A stretch of 9,138 bases of DNA from Bacteroidaceae bacterium (lineage in GTDB: Bacteria > Bacteroidota > Bacteroidia > Bacteroidales > Bacteroidaceae): contig CAAHEN010000212.1 of the NCBI GenBank assembly GCA_900772575.1, positions 1-9,138 of the forward strand, read 5' to 3'. Below, piece by piece: positions 1 through 6,370 of this stretch. Under the pieces are notes generated by a model, which ran no database searches, was not told the DNA's origin, and saw nothing but the letters and a program-made list of their open reading frames with translations. How positions within the stretch are numbered: position 1 is the stretch's first letter; every line of letters begins with the position of its first letter. The position numbers and the translations under genes are program-made.

Positions 1-629
1 ATGCCGTCGAGCTTGCCGCCGATGAACAGTTCGGTGACACCGGGACGGCAGAGGCGCATGGCCGCCGTGTGCATCTCGTAGCCGATGGCGGCGGCGCGCT
101 CGAGTTCCTCAATCTCGCCGGCGCTCTTCTTGGAGCGGAGCTTGACGACGGCCTTGATGAGTGGCAGAGAGGCGGCCTCACGCTGCTTGCTGGGGTGAAT
201 GCCGAGCAAGTCCATGATCTGTATCTGCGTGTCGAAGCGGTAGGGCGGCAAGAAGTGAACCGTGCAGCCGCTCTTGACGGCGGCGCTGACGGCATCGGCC
301 AACCGCGCCATGGGAGCCGCCTTGGCCACGCCGCACTCAGCGGCCATCTCGGTCACGGAGGTGACGGCGCCATACCAGACGATGTCGTCGATGTCAATCT
401 CATCGCCGAAGAGCGTCTCCTCGCCCGTGTCGGCGTCGATGGCACCGACGAGGCCGTCGCGGTGCTGGCCATAGAAATAAAGGAACGAGCTGTCCTGGCG
501 GAACTTGTAGGTGTTGGCCGGGCAGTTCATGGGGCTTTCGTTGTTGCCGAAGATGAGGATAAGGCCACTGCCGACGAGCTCGCGGAGCTGCCGGCGCCGG
601 CCAGTGTATGTGTCTTTGGAAAAGAGCAT
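1..629 (-). CDS. Xaa-Pro aminopeptidase (M24B, aminopeptidase P), N-terminal part; truncated by window edge
   Basis: The minus strand reads without a stop from an ATG at 629-627 to the window edge, giving 209 residues. It starts MLFSKDTYTGRRRQL and includes NTYKFRQDSSFLYFYG (residues 39-54) and a short beta-rich stretch GLVGAIDADTGEETLFGDEI. This is the pattern of the aminopeptidase P N-terminal domain (AMP_N). The linker LRSKKSAGEIEELERAAAIG (164-183) leads into the M24 pita-bread domain. Family members cleave the residue N-terminal to proline in peptides, using two metal ions, normally in the cytosol. The metal ligands lie in the missing C-terminal half; the whole protein is usually about 450 residues, so catalytic competence cannot be judged. 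The start fits because AMP_N begins at once after it. There is no signal peptide. The gene is transcribed away from the patatin gene, with a 5' leader of about 180 nt from the promoter at 815-822. The family is confident; the exact peptide specificity is not. Confidence 0.9.
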   Translation of the reverse strand, partial: MLFSKDTYTGRRRQLRELVGSGLILIFGNNESPMNCPANTYKFRQDSSFLYFYGQHRDGLVGAIDADTGEETLFGDEIDIDDIVWYGAVTSVTEMAAECGVAKAAPMARLADAVSAAVKSGCTVHFLPPYRFDTQIQIMDLLGIHPSKQREAASLPLIKAVVKLRSKKSAGEIEELERAAAIGYEMHTAAMRLCRPGVTELFIGGKLDG

Positions 630-814
630 GGTGAATATGGATGTTGGGGTTGAGTCGTGCATGTGGCCACCGATCGCCGCGGTGAGCGTGAAGCGGCACC
701 GTCAGCGGCTGTTTGCTTATCACGGTTGGCAGTTTCGGCTGTAATCCCTGCGGCGGACTTTCCCCGGGGCAGGAAAATGTGGCAGACTGAGCGCTTGACC
801 GTGTTTTCCTTGGG

Positions 815-822
815 CAAAGATA
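815..822 (-). promoter_or_regulatory. Predicted Bacteroidota promoter (-7 box TATCTTTG) for the aminopeptidase
   Basis: The plus strand reads CAAAGATA here, so the minus strand reads TATCTTTG, a match to TAnnTTTG, the -7 element of the Bacteroidota primary sigma factor. The upstream -33 side is only a loose match (TTTC-like). Transcription would run leftwards toward the start codon at 629, leaving a 5' leader of about 180 nt. Confidence 0.6.
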
Positions 823-844
823 CTGATTTTCTTTTGGAAACATA

Positions 845-852
845 TATCTTTG
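845..852 (+). promoter_or_regulatory. Predicted Bacteroidota promoter (-7 box TATCTTTG) for the patatin operon
   Basis: TATCTTTG matches TAnnTTTG exactly. It sits 41 bp before the patatin ATG at 894, leaving a leader of roughly 35 nt. No good -33 TTTG lies at the usual spacing. The alternative in-frame ATG at 855 would lie at or before the transcription start, which favours the 894 start. Confidence 0.6.
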
Positions 853-893
853 CAATGCTTTTTTGTAAAACCATATCTTTAGAGACCAGACAG

Positions 894-1775
894 ATGATTC
901 TAGACCGGAACCTCGGCCTTGTATTGGAAGGAGGCGGCATGCGCGGCGTCTTCACCAGTGGGGCACTCGACTATATGCTCGACCGCGACCTGCGATTCGC
1001 CTATGGCGTCAGTGTCTCGGCAGGTGCCTGCAACGGACTCTCGTTCATGAGCCGCCAGCGCGGACGTGCCAAGGCCACCAACATCGATCTCTTGGACAAG
1101 TACCACTACATCGGCCTCAAATACCTCTGGACACAGCACAGCATCCTCGATGCGCAGACCATCTACGACACCATTCCCAACCGTGTGCTGCCCTTCGACT
1201 ATGCCGCTTGCTTCGCCAATCCCATGACCTTCGAGATGGTGACCACCGACTGCCGCACGGGGCTGCCCTGCTACCTGACCGAGCGCACTGACCGGGAGCG
1301 CCTGGTGCGCATCGCCCGCGCTTCGAGCAGCCTGCCCTTCGTCTGCCCCATCGTCGACATCGACGGGCACCCGATGCTCGACGGCGGCATCGTCGACTCC
1401 ATCCCCGTCGACCGGGCCATCGCCACCGGCCACCCGCGCAACGTCGTCGTCCTCACCCGCAACCGCGGCTACCGCTCCACCGACCGCGACATCAAGATGC
1501 CCCGCTTCATCTACCGCAACTATCCCCGGCTGCGGGTGGCGCTCAGCAAGCGCCATGCCTGCTACAACGTGCAACTCGACCTCGTCGAACGCCTCGAAGA
1601 TGAGGGCCGTGTCATCGCCATCCGTCCCGAACACCCGCTGGAGGTGGGGCGGCTGGAGCGCGACATCAAGAAGCTCACCGCCCTCTACGACGAAGGCTAT
1701 GCCTGTGCCGAACGGGCGCTGGCCCCACTGCTCGACAGCGGGGCACTGAGCAGCGACGACGCCCCCGCACAGTGA
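894..1775 (+). CDS. Patatin-like phospholipase, YjjU-type
   Basis: The predicted product is 293 residues. An N-terminal GGGMRG oxyanion-hole loop lies at residues 13-18, the serine elbow GVSVSAGA at 38-45 and the catalytic DGG at 163-165. These make the Ser-Asp dyad of patatin-like lipid acyl hydrolases, which release fatty acids from (phospho)lipids. The flanking text (SFMSRQRGRA, ASSSLPFVCP, MLDGGIVDSIPV, VVVLTRNRGY) fits the bacterial YjjU-like branch. No signal peptide or membrane segment is visible, so it is probably cytosolic or peripheral to the inner membrane. The ATG at 894 was chosen because conserved sequence begins at residue 7 and the promoter at 845-852 lies just upstream; longer in-frame starts (657, 855) precede or overlap the promoter. 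The elbow is odd: the canonical GxSxG register at Ser42 reads SVSAG, with Ser in place of the first Gly. The ATP-grasp-like gene follows after 18 nt, suggesting one operon. The physiological substrate is unknown. Confidence 0.9.
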   Translation: MILDRNLGLVLEGGGMRGVFTSGALDYMLDRDLRFAYGVSVSAGACNGLSFMSRQRGRAKATNIDLLDKYHYIGLKYLWTQHSILDAQTIYDTIPNRVLPFDYAACFANPMTFEMVTTDCRTGLPCYLTERTDRERLVRIARASSSLPFVCPIVDIDGHPMLDGGIVDSIPVDRAIATGHPRNVVVLTRNRGYRSTDRDIKMPRFIYRNYPRLRVALSKRHACYNVQLDLVERLEDEGRVIAIRPEHPLEVGRLERDIKKLTALYDEGYACAERALAPLLDSGALSSDDAPAQ

Positions 1776-1793
1776 ACCCCAGCCTGCCGCACA

Positions 1794-2903
1794 ATGCCCC
1801 TGCTCCACGTCTTCAACCCGTCGCACGACGAAGCCCTCGCCGCCAACACTCCTTACTATACCCCGACAGCCGCCGCCCGCCGTCTGGCTGCTGACCTCGA
1901 CACGCTGCCCACCGTCTGGGCCGCGCCAGACGACTGTGTGTGGCTGGCCGACGGCAGCGCGCTCACGGCCAACGGACAGCGCCGCCAACTGGCCGACGCT
2001 GTGGCTGGCGGACTGGCTGGCGTGGCGCCGTGGGGCTGGGACGCACACATCGCCAAGCGCTTGCACGACGCCGGTGTGCCCGCCACCCTGCTGCCCAGCC
2101 AGTCGGCACTGGCTATCATACGGCAACTGTCGAGCCGTGCCACAGCGGTCGGCCTCCTCGCCGACGTGCGGGCCGACGCCGGTGAACAGACAGTGGGCCG
2201 CAGCCGCTGGTGCGTGACGGCCACCGATGTCGCGCAGGCGATGGCCGACTTCGGCCCGCAGGTCGTGGTCAAGGCGCCATGGTCGTGCAGCGGGCGTGGC
2301 GTGTTCCGCGTCGGGCCAGACGACGCCGTAAAGGCCTGGCCCCGTATCGGCAAGCTACTGGACCGGCAGGGAGCGGTAGAGGTGGAACCCTTCTACCATG
2401 GCGTGCGCGACTGCGCCATGGAATTCACCGCCGGCGCCGACGGCAGCGTGACCTATGACGGCCTGTCGGTCTTCACAACATCGCCGGCAGGCGGCTATAG
2501 CGGCAACATCGTCGCCGCCGAACCGCTGCTCCGCACCGCCCTTCCACAGTCGCTCCACACCGTGCTCGACACCGTGCGCACCAGCCTCAGCAAGCGGCTG
2601 GAGACCCTGCTGGCCGGCCGCTATGCCGGACCGCTCGGCGTCGACATGATGGTGATACGCCGCGCCAGTGGCGAACTGGCCCTTCATCCCTGCATAGAGG
2701 TCAACCTGCGGCGCACCATGGGACACGTGGCCCTCAGCCTGCGGCGTCGCCTCGCTGCGCCAGGCGACGCCGCCTTCTTCACGCTGGCCCCCAACACCGA
2801 CGGCCACTTGGCAATCCAGCTGGCACCTGTCCGGATCACAGATGGCGACATCCACTTCTCCAAGCAGGGCAGCGGGACAGTGCCGAATACCCAGATACAG
2901 TGA
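1794..2903 (+). CDS. Uncharacterised ATP-grasp-like protein
   Basis: The product has 369 residues and no signal peptide or membrane segment. The N-terminus, HVFNPSHDEALAAN (5-18) followed by TPTAAARRLAADL and LPTVWA, resembles a widespread uncharacterised Bacteroidota family. The middle carries VVVKAPWSCSGRGVFRV (157-173): Lys160 and the Ser/Gly-rich loop look like the ATP-binding lysine and flexible loop of ATP-grasp enzymes. The end carries GVDMMV (282-287) and CIEVNLRRTMGH (300-311), where Asp284, Glu302 and Asn304 match the usual D...ExN metal/ATP ligands. ATP-grasp enzymes join a carboxylate to an amine, thiol or hydroxyl through an acyl-phosphate, so a ligase role is plausible, but the substrate cannot be read from the sequence. 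It lies 18 nt after the patatin gene and is probably co-transcribed with it, with no Shine-Dalgarno. The tail after about residue 345 looks poorly conserved. The fold assignment is an inference from motifs only. Confidence 0.75.
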   Translation: MPLLHVFNPSHDEALAANTPYYTPTAAARRLAADLDTLPTVWAAPDDCVWLADGSALTANGQRRQLADAVAGGLAGVAPWGWDAHIAKRLHDAGVPATLLPSQSALAIIRQLSSRATAVGLLADVRADAGEQTVGRSRWCVTATDVAQAMADFGPQVVVKAPWSCSGRGVFRVGPDDAVKAWPRIGKLLDRQGAVEVEPFYHGVRDCAMEFTAGADGSVTYDGLSVFTTSPAGGYSGNIVAAEPLLRTALPQSLHTVLDTVRTSLSKRLETLLAGRYAGPLGVDMMVIRRASGELALHPCIEVNLRRTMGHVALSLRRRLAAPGDAAFFTLAPNTDGHLAIQLAPVRITDGDIHFSKQGSGTVPNTQIQ

Positions 2904-2910
2904 TAGAAAC

Positions 2911-2931
2911 CCGCTGATAGATAGCGGTTTT
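2911..2931 (+). terminator. Small putative intrinsic terminator after the ATP-grasp-like gene
   Basis: CCGCTG (2911-2916) pairs with TAGCGG (2922-2927), giving five Watson-Crick pairs plus one G-T pair around a 5-nt loop, followed by TTTT. It starts 7 nt after the stop codon and lies before the pflB promoter, where a terminator is expected. The stem is short, so termination may be partial. Confidence 0.5.
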
Positions 2932-2943
2932 CTCAGTCCAAAA

Positions 2944-2975
2944 TTAGGCTCGTTCAAAAAAAATGGCTACCTTTG
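2944..2975 (+). promoter_or_regulatory. Predicted pflB promoter (-7 box TACCTTTG)
   Basis: TACCTTTG at 2968-2975 matches TAnnTTTG. A weak TTAGG at 2944-2948 sits about 19 bp upstream in the -33 position, separated by an A-rich run. The 5' leader to the pflB ATG would be about 35 nt. No FNR-like palindrome was seen around it. Confidence 0.65.
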
Positions 2976-3015
2976 CCGGCCTTAATCACACTCAACCCAC
3001 AAACGCAACCGATTT

Positions 3016-5244
3016 ATGGATTTGACTTCCCGTTTCATCGACGGCTCATGGAGCCACAAGATTGACGTCACTGACTTCGTGCGAAAGAACATCACGCCCT
3101 ACGAGGGCGATGCCTCCTTCCTCGCCGGCCCGACCGAGCGCACGCGCCACATCTGGGACATCTGTCTCAAGGCGCTTGAGGAGGAACGCGCCAACGGCGG
3201 TGTCCGCTCGCTCGACCCCAATACTGTCTCGACCATCACCTCACACGCTGCCGGCTATATAGATAAGGACAGCGAGCTCATCGTCGGCCTGCAGACCGAC
3301 GAGCTGCTGCGCCGCGCCATCAAGCCCTTCGGCGGCATCAAGGTCGTCGAGAAGGCCTGCGCCGAAAACGGCGTTGAGGTCAGCCCCAAGGTCAATGACA
3401 TCTTCACCCACTACCGCAAGACACACAACGACGGCGTCTTCGACGTCTACACCGAAGAGATCCGCCGCTTCCGCTCACTCGGCTTCCTGACCGGACTGCC
3501 CGACAACTATGCCCGCGGCCGCATCATCGGCGACTACCGCCGCCTGGCCCTCTACGGCATCGACGCCCTCATCGCCGCCAAGAAGGAAGACCTTCGGCAC
3601 CTCGGCGGCCCCATGACCGACGAGCGCATCCGCCTACGTGAGGAAGTGGCCGAGCAGATCAGGGCCCTCGGCGAAATCAAGAAGCTGGGCGAAATCTACG
3701 GCCTCGACCTGAGCCGCCCCGCCTACTCGGCCCACGAGGCTGTGCAGTGGGTCTACATGGCCTACCTCGCCGCAGTCAAGGAGCAGGACGGCGCCGCCAT
3801 GTCGCTCGGCAACGTGTCGTCGTTCCTCGACATCTACATCGAGTATGATCTCCGCCACGGCATCATCGACGAGACGTTCGCCCAGGAGCTCATCGACCAG
3901 TTCGTCATCAAGCTCCGCATGGTGCGCCACCTCCGCATGGGGGCCTACAACGAGATTTTCGCCGGCGACCCCACGTGGGTGACCGAGGCCATCGGCGGAC
4001 GCTTCAACGACGGCCGCACAAAGGTGACGAAGACCTCGTTCCGCTTTCTCCAGACGCTCTACAACCTCGGCCCGTCGCCCGAGCCCAACCTCACCGTGCT
4101 CTGGAGCCCTGAACTGCCCGAGGGCTTCAAGGCTTTCTGCGCCAAAGTGTCGGTCGACACGAGCTCCATACAGTATGAGAACGACAACCTCATGCGTGAA
4201 GTGCGCCACAGCGACGACTATGGCATCGCCTGCTGCGTGTCGTTCCAGGACATCGGCCGCCAGATACAGTTCTTCGGCGCGCGCTGCAACCTGGCCAAAG
4301 CCCTGTTGCTCGCCATCAATGGCGGACGCTGCGAGAACACCGGCACACTCATGGTCGAGGGCATCCCCGTGCTGAGCGACGACCACCTGAACTTCGAGGA
4401 GGTAATGCGCAACTACAAGACGGTGCTGACCCACATCGCCCGCGTCTACAACGAGGCCATGAACATCATCCACTACATGCACGACAAGTACTACTACGAA
4501 AAGGCCCAGATGGCCTTCGTGGACACGAACCCGCGCATCAACATCGCCTACGGTGCCGCCGGTCTCTCCATCGCACTCGACTCCCTCTCGGCCATCAAGT
4601 ATGCCAAGGTGACAGCCCGCCGCAACGACATCGGTCTGACAGAGGGCTTCGACATCGAGGGTGAGTTCCCCTGCTTCGGCAACAACGACGACCGCGTCGA
4701 CCACCTCGGCGTGGACCTCGTCTACTTCTTCACCGAGGAACTGAAGAAGCTCCCCGTCTACAAGAACGCCCGCCCGACGCTCTCGCTGCTGACCATCACC
4801 TCCAACGTCATGTATGGCAAGAAGACAGGCGCCACCCCCGACGGCCGCGCCAAGGGCGTCGCCTTCGCCCCCGGCGCCAACCCCATGCACGGCCGCGACA
4901 AGAACGGTGCCATCGCCTCGCTCTCCAGCGTCGCCAAACTGCGCTACCGCGACTCGCAAGACGGCATCTCCAACACCTTCTCCATCGTGCCGAAGAGCCT
5001 CGGCCCGACACCGGAGGAACGCGTCGAGAACCTCGTCACAATGATGGACGGCTACTTCACCAAGGGAGCGCACCACCTGAACGTCAACGTGCTCAACCGC
5101 GAGATGCTCGAAGACGCCATGGAGCACCCTGAGAAATACCCGCAGCTGACCATCCGCGTCAGCGGCTACGCCGTCAACTTCGTCAAGCTCTCACGCGAGC
5201 ACCAGCTCGAAGTCATCTCACGCTCGTTCCACGAACGCATGTGA
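3016..5244 (+). CDS. pflB: Pyruvate formate-lyase (formate C-acetyltransferase)
   Basis: The product has 742 residues, close to the 760 of E. coli PflB, and aligns by eye along its whole length. This glycyl-radical enzyme converts pyruvate and CoA to acetyl-CoA and formate in the anaerobic cytosol. The active-site pair is present as ACCVS with Cys406-Cys407 (E. coli Cys418-Cys419). Trp321 in DPTW matches E. coli Trp333, and the radical glycine is Gly717 in RVSGYAVNF near the C-terminus. Other hallmarks are STITSHAAGYIDKD, FGGIKVVEKAC, GLPDNYARGRIIGDYRR, FFGARCNLAK, IIHYMHDKYYYEKA, PGANPMHGRD and HLNVNVLNREML. All catalytic residues are intact, so the enzyme should be active once its activase has installed the radical. 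The ATG at 3016 gives the expected short N-terminus. pflA lies 116 nt downstream behind a large hairpin. No formate channel gene (focA) is adjacent. Confidence 0.98.
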   Translation: MDLTSRFIDGSWSHKIDVTDFVRKNITPYEGDASFLAGPTERTRHIWDICLKALEEERANGGVRSLDPNTVSTITSHAAGYIDKDSELIVGLQTDELLRRAIKPFGGIKVVEKACAENGVEVSPKVNDIFTHYRKTHNDGVFDVYTEEIRRFRSLGFLTGLPDNYARGRIIGDYRRLALYGIDALIAAKKEDLRHLGGPMTDERIRLREEVAEQIRALGEIKKLGEIYGLDLSRPAYSAHEAVQWVYMAYLAAVKEQDGAAMSLGNVSSFLDIYIEYDLRHGIIDETFAQELIDQFVIKLRMVRHLRMGAYNEIFAGDPTWVTEAIGGRFNDGRTKVTKTSFRFLQTLYNLGPSPEPNLTVLWSPELPEGFKAFCAKVSVDTSSIQYENDNLMREVRHSDDYGIACCVSFQDIGRQIQFFGARCNLAKALLLAINGGRCENTGTLMVEGIPVLSDDHLNFEEVMRNYKTVLTHIARVYNEAMNIIHYMHDKYYYEKAQMAFVDTNPRINIAYGAAGLSIALDSLSAIKYAKVTARRNDIGLTEGFDIEGEFPCFGNNDDRVDHLGVDLVYFFTEELKKLPVYKNARPTLSLLTITSNVMYGKKTGATPDGRAKGVAFAPGANPMHGRDKNGAIASLSSVAKLRYRDSQDGISNTFSIVPKSLGPTPEERVENLVTMMDGYFTKGAHHLNVNVLNREMLEDAMEHPEKYPQLTIRVSGYAVNFVKLSREHQLEVISRSFHERM

Positions 5245-5274
5245 ACCGCAGCTCCTTGCTGAAACCAAGACATC

Positions 5275-5331
5275 AAGGGAGCCAGAAAGCCCCAGCCGGC
5301 GTCTGCACCGGCGGGGCTTTCCGGCTCCCTT
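5275..5331 (+). terminator. Long intercistronic hairpin between pflB and pflA (attenuator or mRNA-stabilising)
   Basis: AAGGGAGCC (5275-5283) pairs with GGCTCCCTT (5323-5331). After one A-C mismatch (5284/5322), nine more pairs follow (5285-5293 with 5313-5321). Then a bulged A (5294) and five pairs (5295-5299 with 5308-5312) close an 8-nt loop. That is 23 pairs in 57 nt. It is followed by TTAACGC, not a real U-tract, so full rho-independent termination is doubtful. No TAnnTTTG promoter lies between it and pflA, so pflA probably depends on read-through. A role in 3'-end protection or partial termination that keeps PflA below PflB is an inference. Confidence 0.75.
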
Positions 5332-5360
5332 AACGCTCTAAACACCTAAAGACAACCAAC

Positions 5361-6095
5361 ATGTCCCTACTCCGCGTCCACAGTTATGAGAGCATGGGCA
5401 CCTTCGACGGCCCCGGCCTCCGCTACGTGGTCTTCATGCAGGGGTGCCCCTTCCGCTGCCTCTACTGTGCCAACCCCGACACCATCGATGCCATCGGCGA
5501 GAGCCGCCTCACAGAGCCCGACTATATCCTCGGCCAGGCCATATCGATGAAACCCTTCTTCGGCAAGCGTGGCGGCATCACCTTCTCTGGCGGTGAGCCG
5601 ACCATGCAGGCCGAAGCGCTCATCCCGCTGTTCCGGCGCCTGCGCGAGGCCGGCATACACATCTGCGTCGACTCCAACGGCGGACTCTGGAACCAGCACG
5701 TCGAGGAGCTCCTGCGGCTGGCAGACCTCGTCCTGCTCGACGTCAAGGAAATGGATCCGGCACGCCATGAGCGCATCACAGCCCGCAGCAACACCCAGAC
5801 ACTGCGCACCGCCGAATGGCTCGAACGGGAGGCACACCCCTTCTGGCTCCGCTATGTTCTGGTGCCGGGCCTGAGCGACGCTGAGGCCGACTTGCACCGT
5901 CTCGGCGAGCACTTCGGCGGCTACAGGCAGATAGAGCGCGTCGAGCTCCTGCCCTACCACACCCTCGGGGCCCACAAATACGAAGCCCTCGGCATGGACT
6001 ACAAACTGAAAGGCACCTGCGAGAACACCCCTGAGCAACTGGCCCGTGCCACTGAGATTCTCCGCCAGTATTTCCCGCAACTCATCGTCAACTGA
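5361..6095 (+). CDS. pflA: Pyruvate formate-lyase activating enzyme (radical SAM)
   Basis: The product has 244 residues, the usual length for PflA (E. coli 246). The radical-SAM cluster motif CxxxCxxC is GCPFRCLYC (Cys29, Cys33, Cys36), which binds a [4Fe-4S] cluster. GGEP at 77-80 is the SAM-binding motif, and LLDVKEMD (125-132), LVPGLSD (167-173) and LLPYHTLGAHKYEALG (196-211) are typical PflA signatures. The N-terminus HSYESMGTFDGPGLRYVVF is also characteristic. The enzyme reductively cleaves SAM and the 5'-deoxyadenosyl radical abstracts hydrogen from Gly717 of PflB. The pflB-pflA order is the common arrangement. The ATG at 5361 is the family start; no Shine-Dalgarno is visible. The gene ends 64 nt before the next promoter and I see no convincing terminator after it. 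Confidence 0.97.
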   Translation: MSLLRVHSYESMGTFDGPGLRYVVFMQGCPFRCLYCANPDTIDAIGESRLTEPDYILGQAISMKPFFGKRGGITFSGGEPTMQAEALIPLFRRLREAGIHICVDSNGGLWNQHVEELLRLADLVLLDVKEMDPARHERITARSNTQTLRTAEWLEREAHPFWLRYVLVPGLSDAEADLHRLGEHFGGYRQIERVELLPYHTLGAHKYEALGMDYKLKGTCENTPEQLARATEILRQYFPQLIVN

Positions 6096-6158
6096 CGGTT
6101 CTCCCCGGCCACACCGCCCCCGAAAGTCTGGGCAACGCGATGTCTTGGCTGCTAGAGG

Positions 6159-6189
6159 TTGCTACATTCAAATTAAATTATTAACTTTG
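6159..6189 (+). promoter_or_regulatory. Predicted promoter of the glycosyltransferase operon (TTG-N20-TAACTTTG)
   Basis: TTG at 6159-6161 and TAACTTTG at 6182-6189 are separated by 20 bp, a near-ideal Bacteroidota -33/-7 layout in an AT-rich stretch. Transcription should start at about 6193-6197, some 170 nt before the first glycosyltransferase. Confidence 0.75.
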
Positions 6190-6193
6190 CCCC

Positions 6194-6370
6194 ATGCAGT
6201 TCGACCGGACGACATCAAGACAGGGCAAAAGCCCCATACCATACCGCCGCGTAGAGAGAAAACTCTCTTTCGTGGCGGTCTCTTCGGTTATGATGCCGAA
6301 GGGCAATGACGCGATGTGTGCCGTACCGCCGTCGGGCAGCACCTTCCCAAAGTTAAATCCCGGCGCATGA
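6194..6370 (+). CDS. Small ORF of 58 codons overlapping the first glycosyltransferase (possible leader peptide)
   Basis: An ATG at 6194 opens a 58-residue frame (MQFDRTTSRQGKSPIPYRRV...) whose TGA at 6368-6370 overlaps the glycosyltransferase ATG as ATGA. The start codon lies only 4 nt after the -7 box, at or beside the likely transcription start, so it would be translated as a leaderless message or not at all; Met33, Met34 and Met41 are alternative starts. The product is basic, has no recognisable domain, signal peptide or membrane segment, and includes MMPKGNDAMCAVPPSGSTF. It may be a coupling or leader peptide, or an accident within a structured leader RNA. There is little evidence that the peptide itself is functional. 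Confidence 0.25.
   Translation: MQFDRTTSRQGKSPIPYRRVERKLSFVAVSSVMMPKGNDAMCAVPPSGSTFPKLNPGA
6196..6366 (+). promoter_or_regulatory. Structured 5' leader upstream of the glycosyltransferase operon (putative cis-regulatory RNA)
   Basis: The leader contains several consecutive stems. GGGC/GCCC with an AAAA loop lies at 6223-6234. A long stem spans 6244-6278: eight outer pairs with one G-T wobble, a small internal loop, then AGAGAG/CTCTCT around a second AAAA loop. CTTCGG/CCGAAG (6282-6287 with 6296-6301) has an 8-nt loop. GGCA/TGCC (6302-6305 with 6319-6322) is a weaker stem. ACCGCC occurs twice (6243-6248 and 6325-6330) and both copies can pair with GGCGGT at 6274-6279, so two alternative folds are possible. 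I do not recognise a described riboswitch class. It could instead be only the coding sequence of the overlapping small ORF. The stems are visible in the sequence; regulation is an inference. Confidence 0.5.

Larger units (their letters stand above)
630..893. other. Divergent intergenic region between aminopeptidase and patatin genes
   Basis: This 264-bp stretch carries no convincing gene. Its right third (about 810-855) is AT-rich and holds two divergent promoters. The left part (630-800) would be the 5' leader of the aminopeptidase transcript. It contains a CCCCGGGG palindrome at about 771-778 and possible CCTGC/GCAGG pairing around it, but nothing I recognise as a known regulatory RNA. The patatin frame runs open through the region to an ATG at 657, but that part lies upstream of the plus-strand promoter and lacks any conserved motif, so it is treated as non-coding. 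Confidence 0.6.

Noticed and set aside
69..653. Plus-strand open frame of 194 residues
   Set aside because: It is antisense to the aminopeptidase P frame, which shows clear AMP_N sequence; the plus frame shows no family motifs and arises from GC-rich codon use.
657..893. 79-residue N-terminal extension of the patatin
   Set aside because: It begins upstream of the promoter at 845-852 and carries no conserved sequence; the ATG at 894 places the GGGMRG motif at the usual distance.
900..2126. 408-residue minus-strand open frame across the patatin and ATP-grasp-like genes
   Set aside because: It spans two well-supported plus-strand genes and shows the same low-complexity antisense composition.
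3634..5127. 497-residue minus-strand open frame opposite pflB
   Set aside because: Its composition (runs of Val, Asp, His, Glu) is the antisense shadow of GC-rich PflB codons; it has no promoter and no recognisable domain.
6132..6162. GCAAC/GTTGC inverted repeat overlapping the -33 box as an operator
   Set aside because: Only 5 bp arms with 21 bp spacing, too short to tell from chance.
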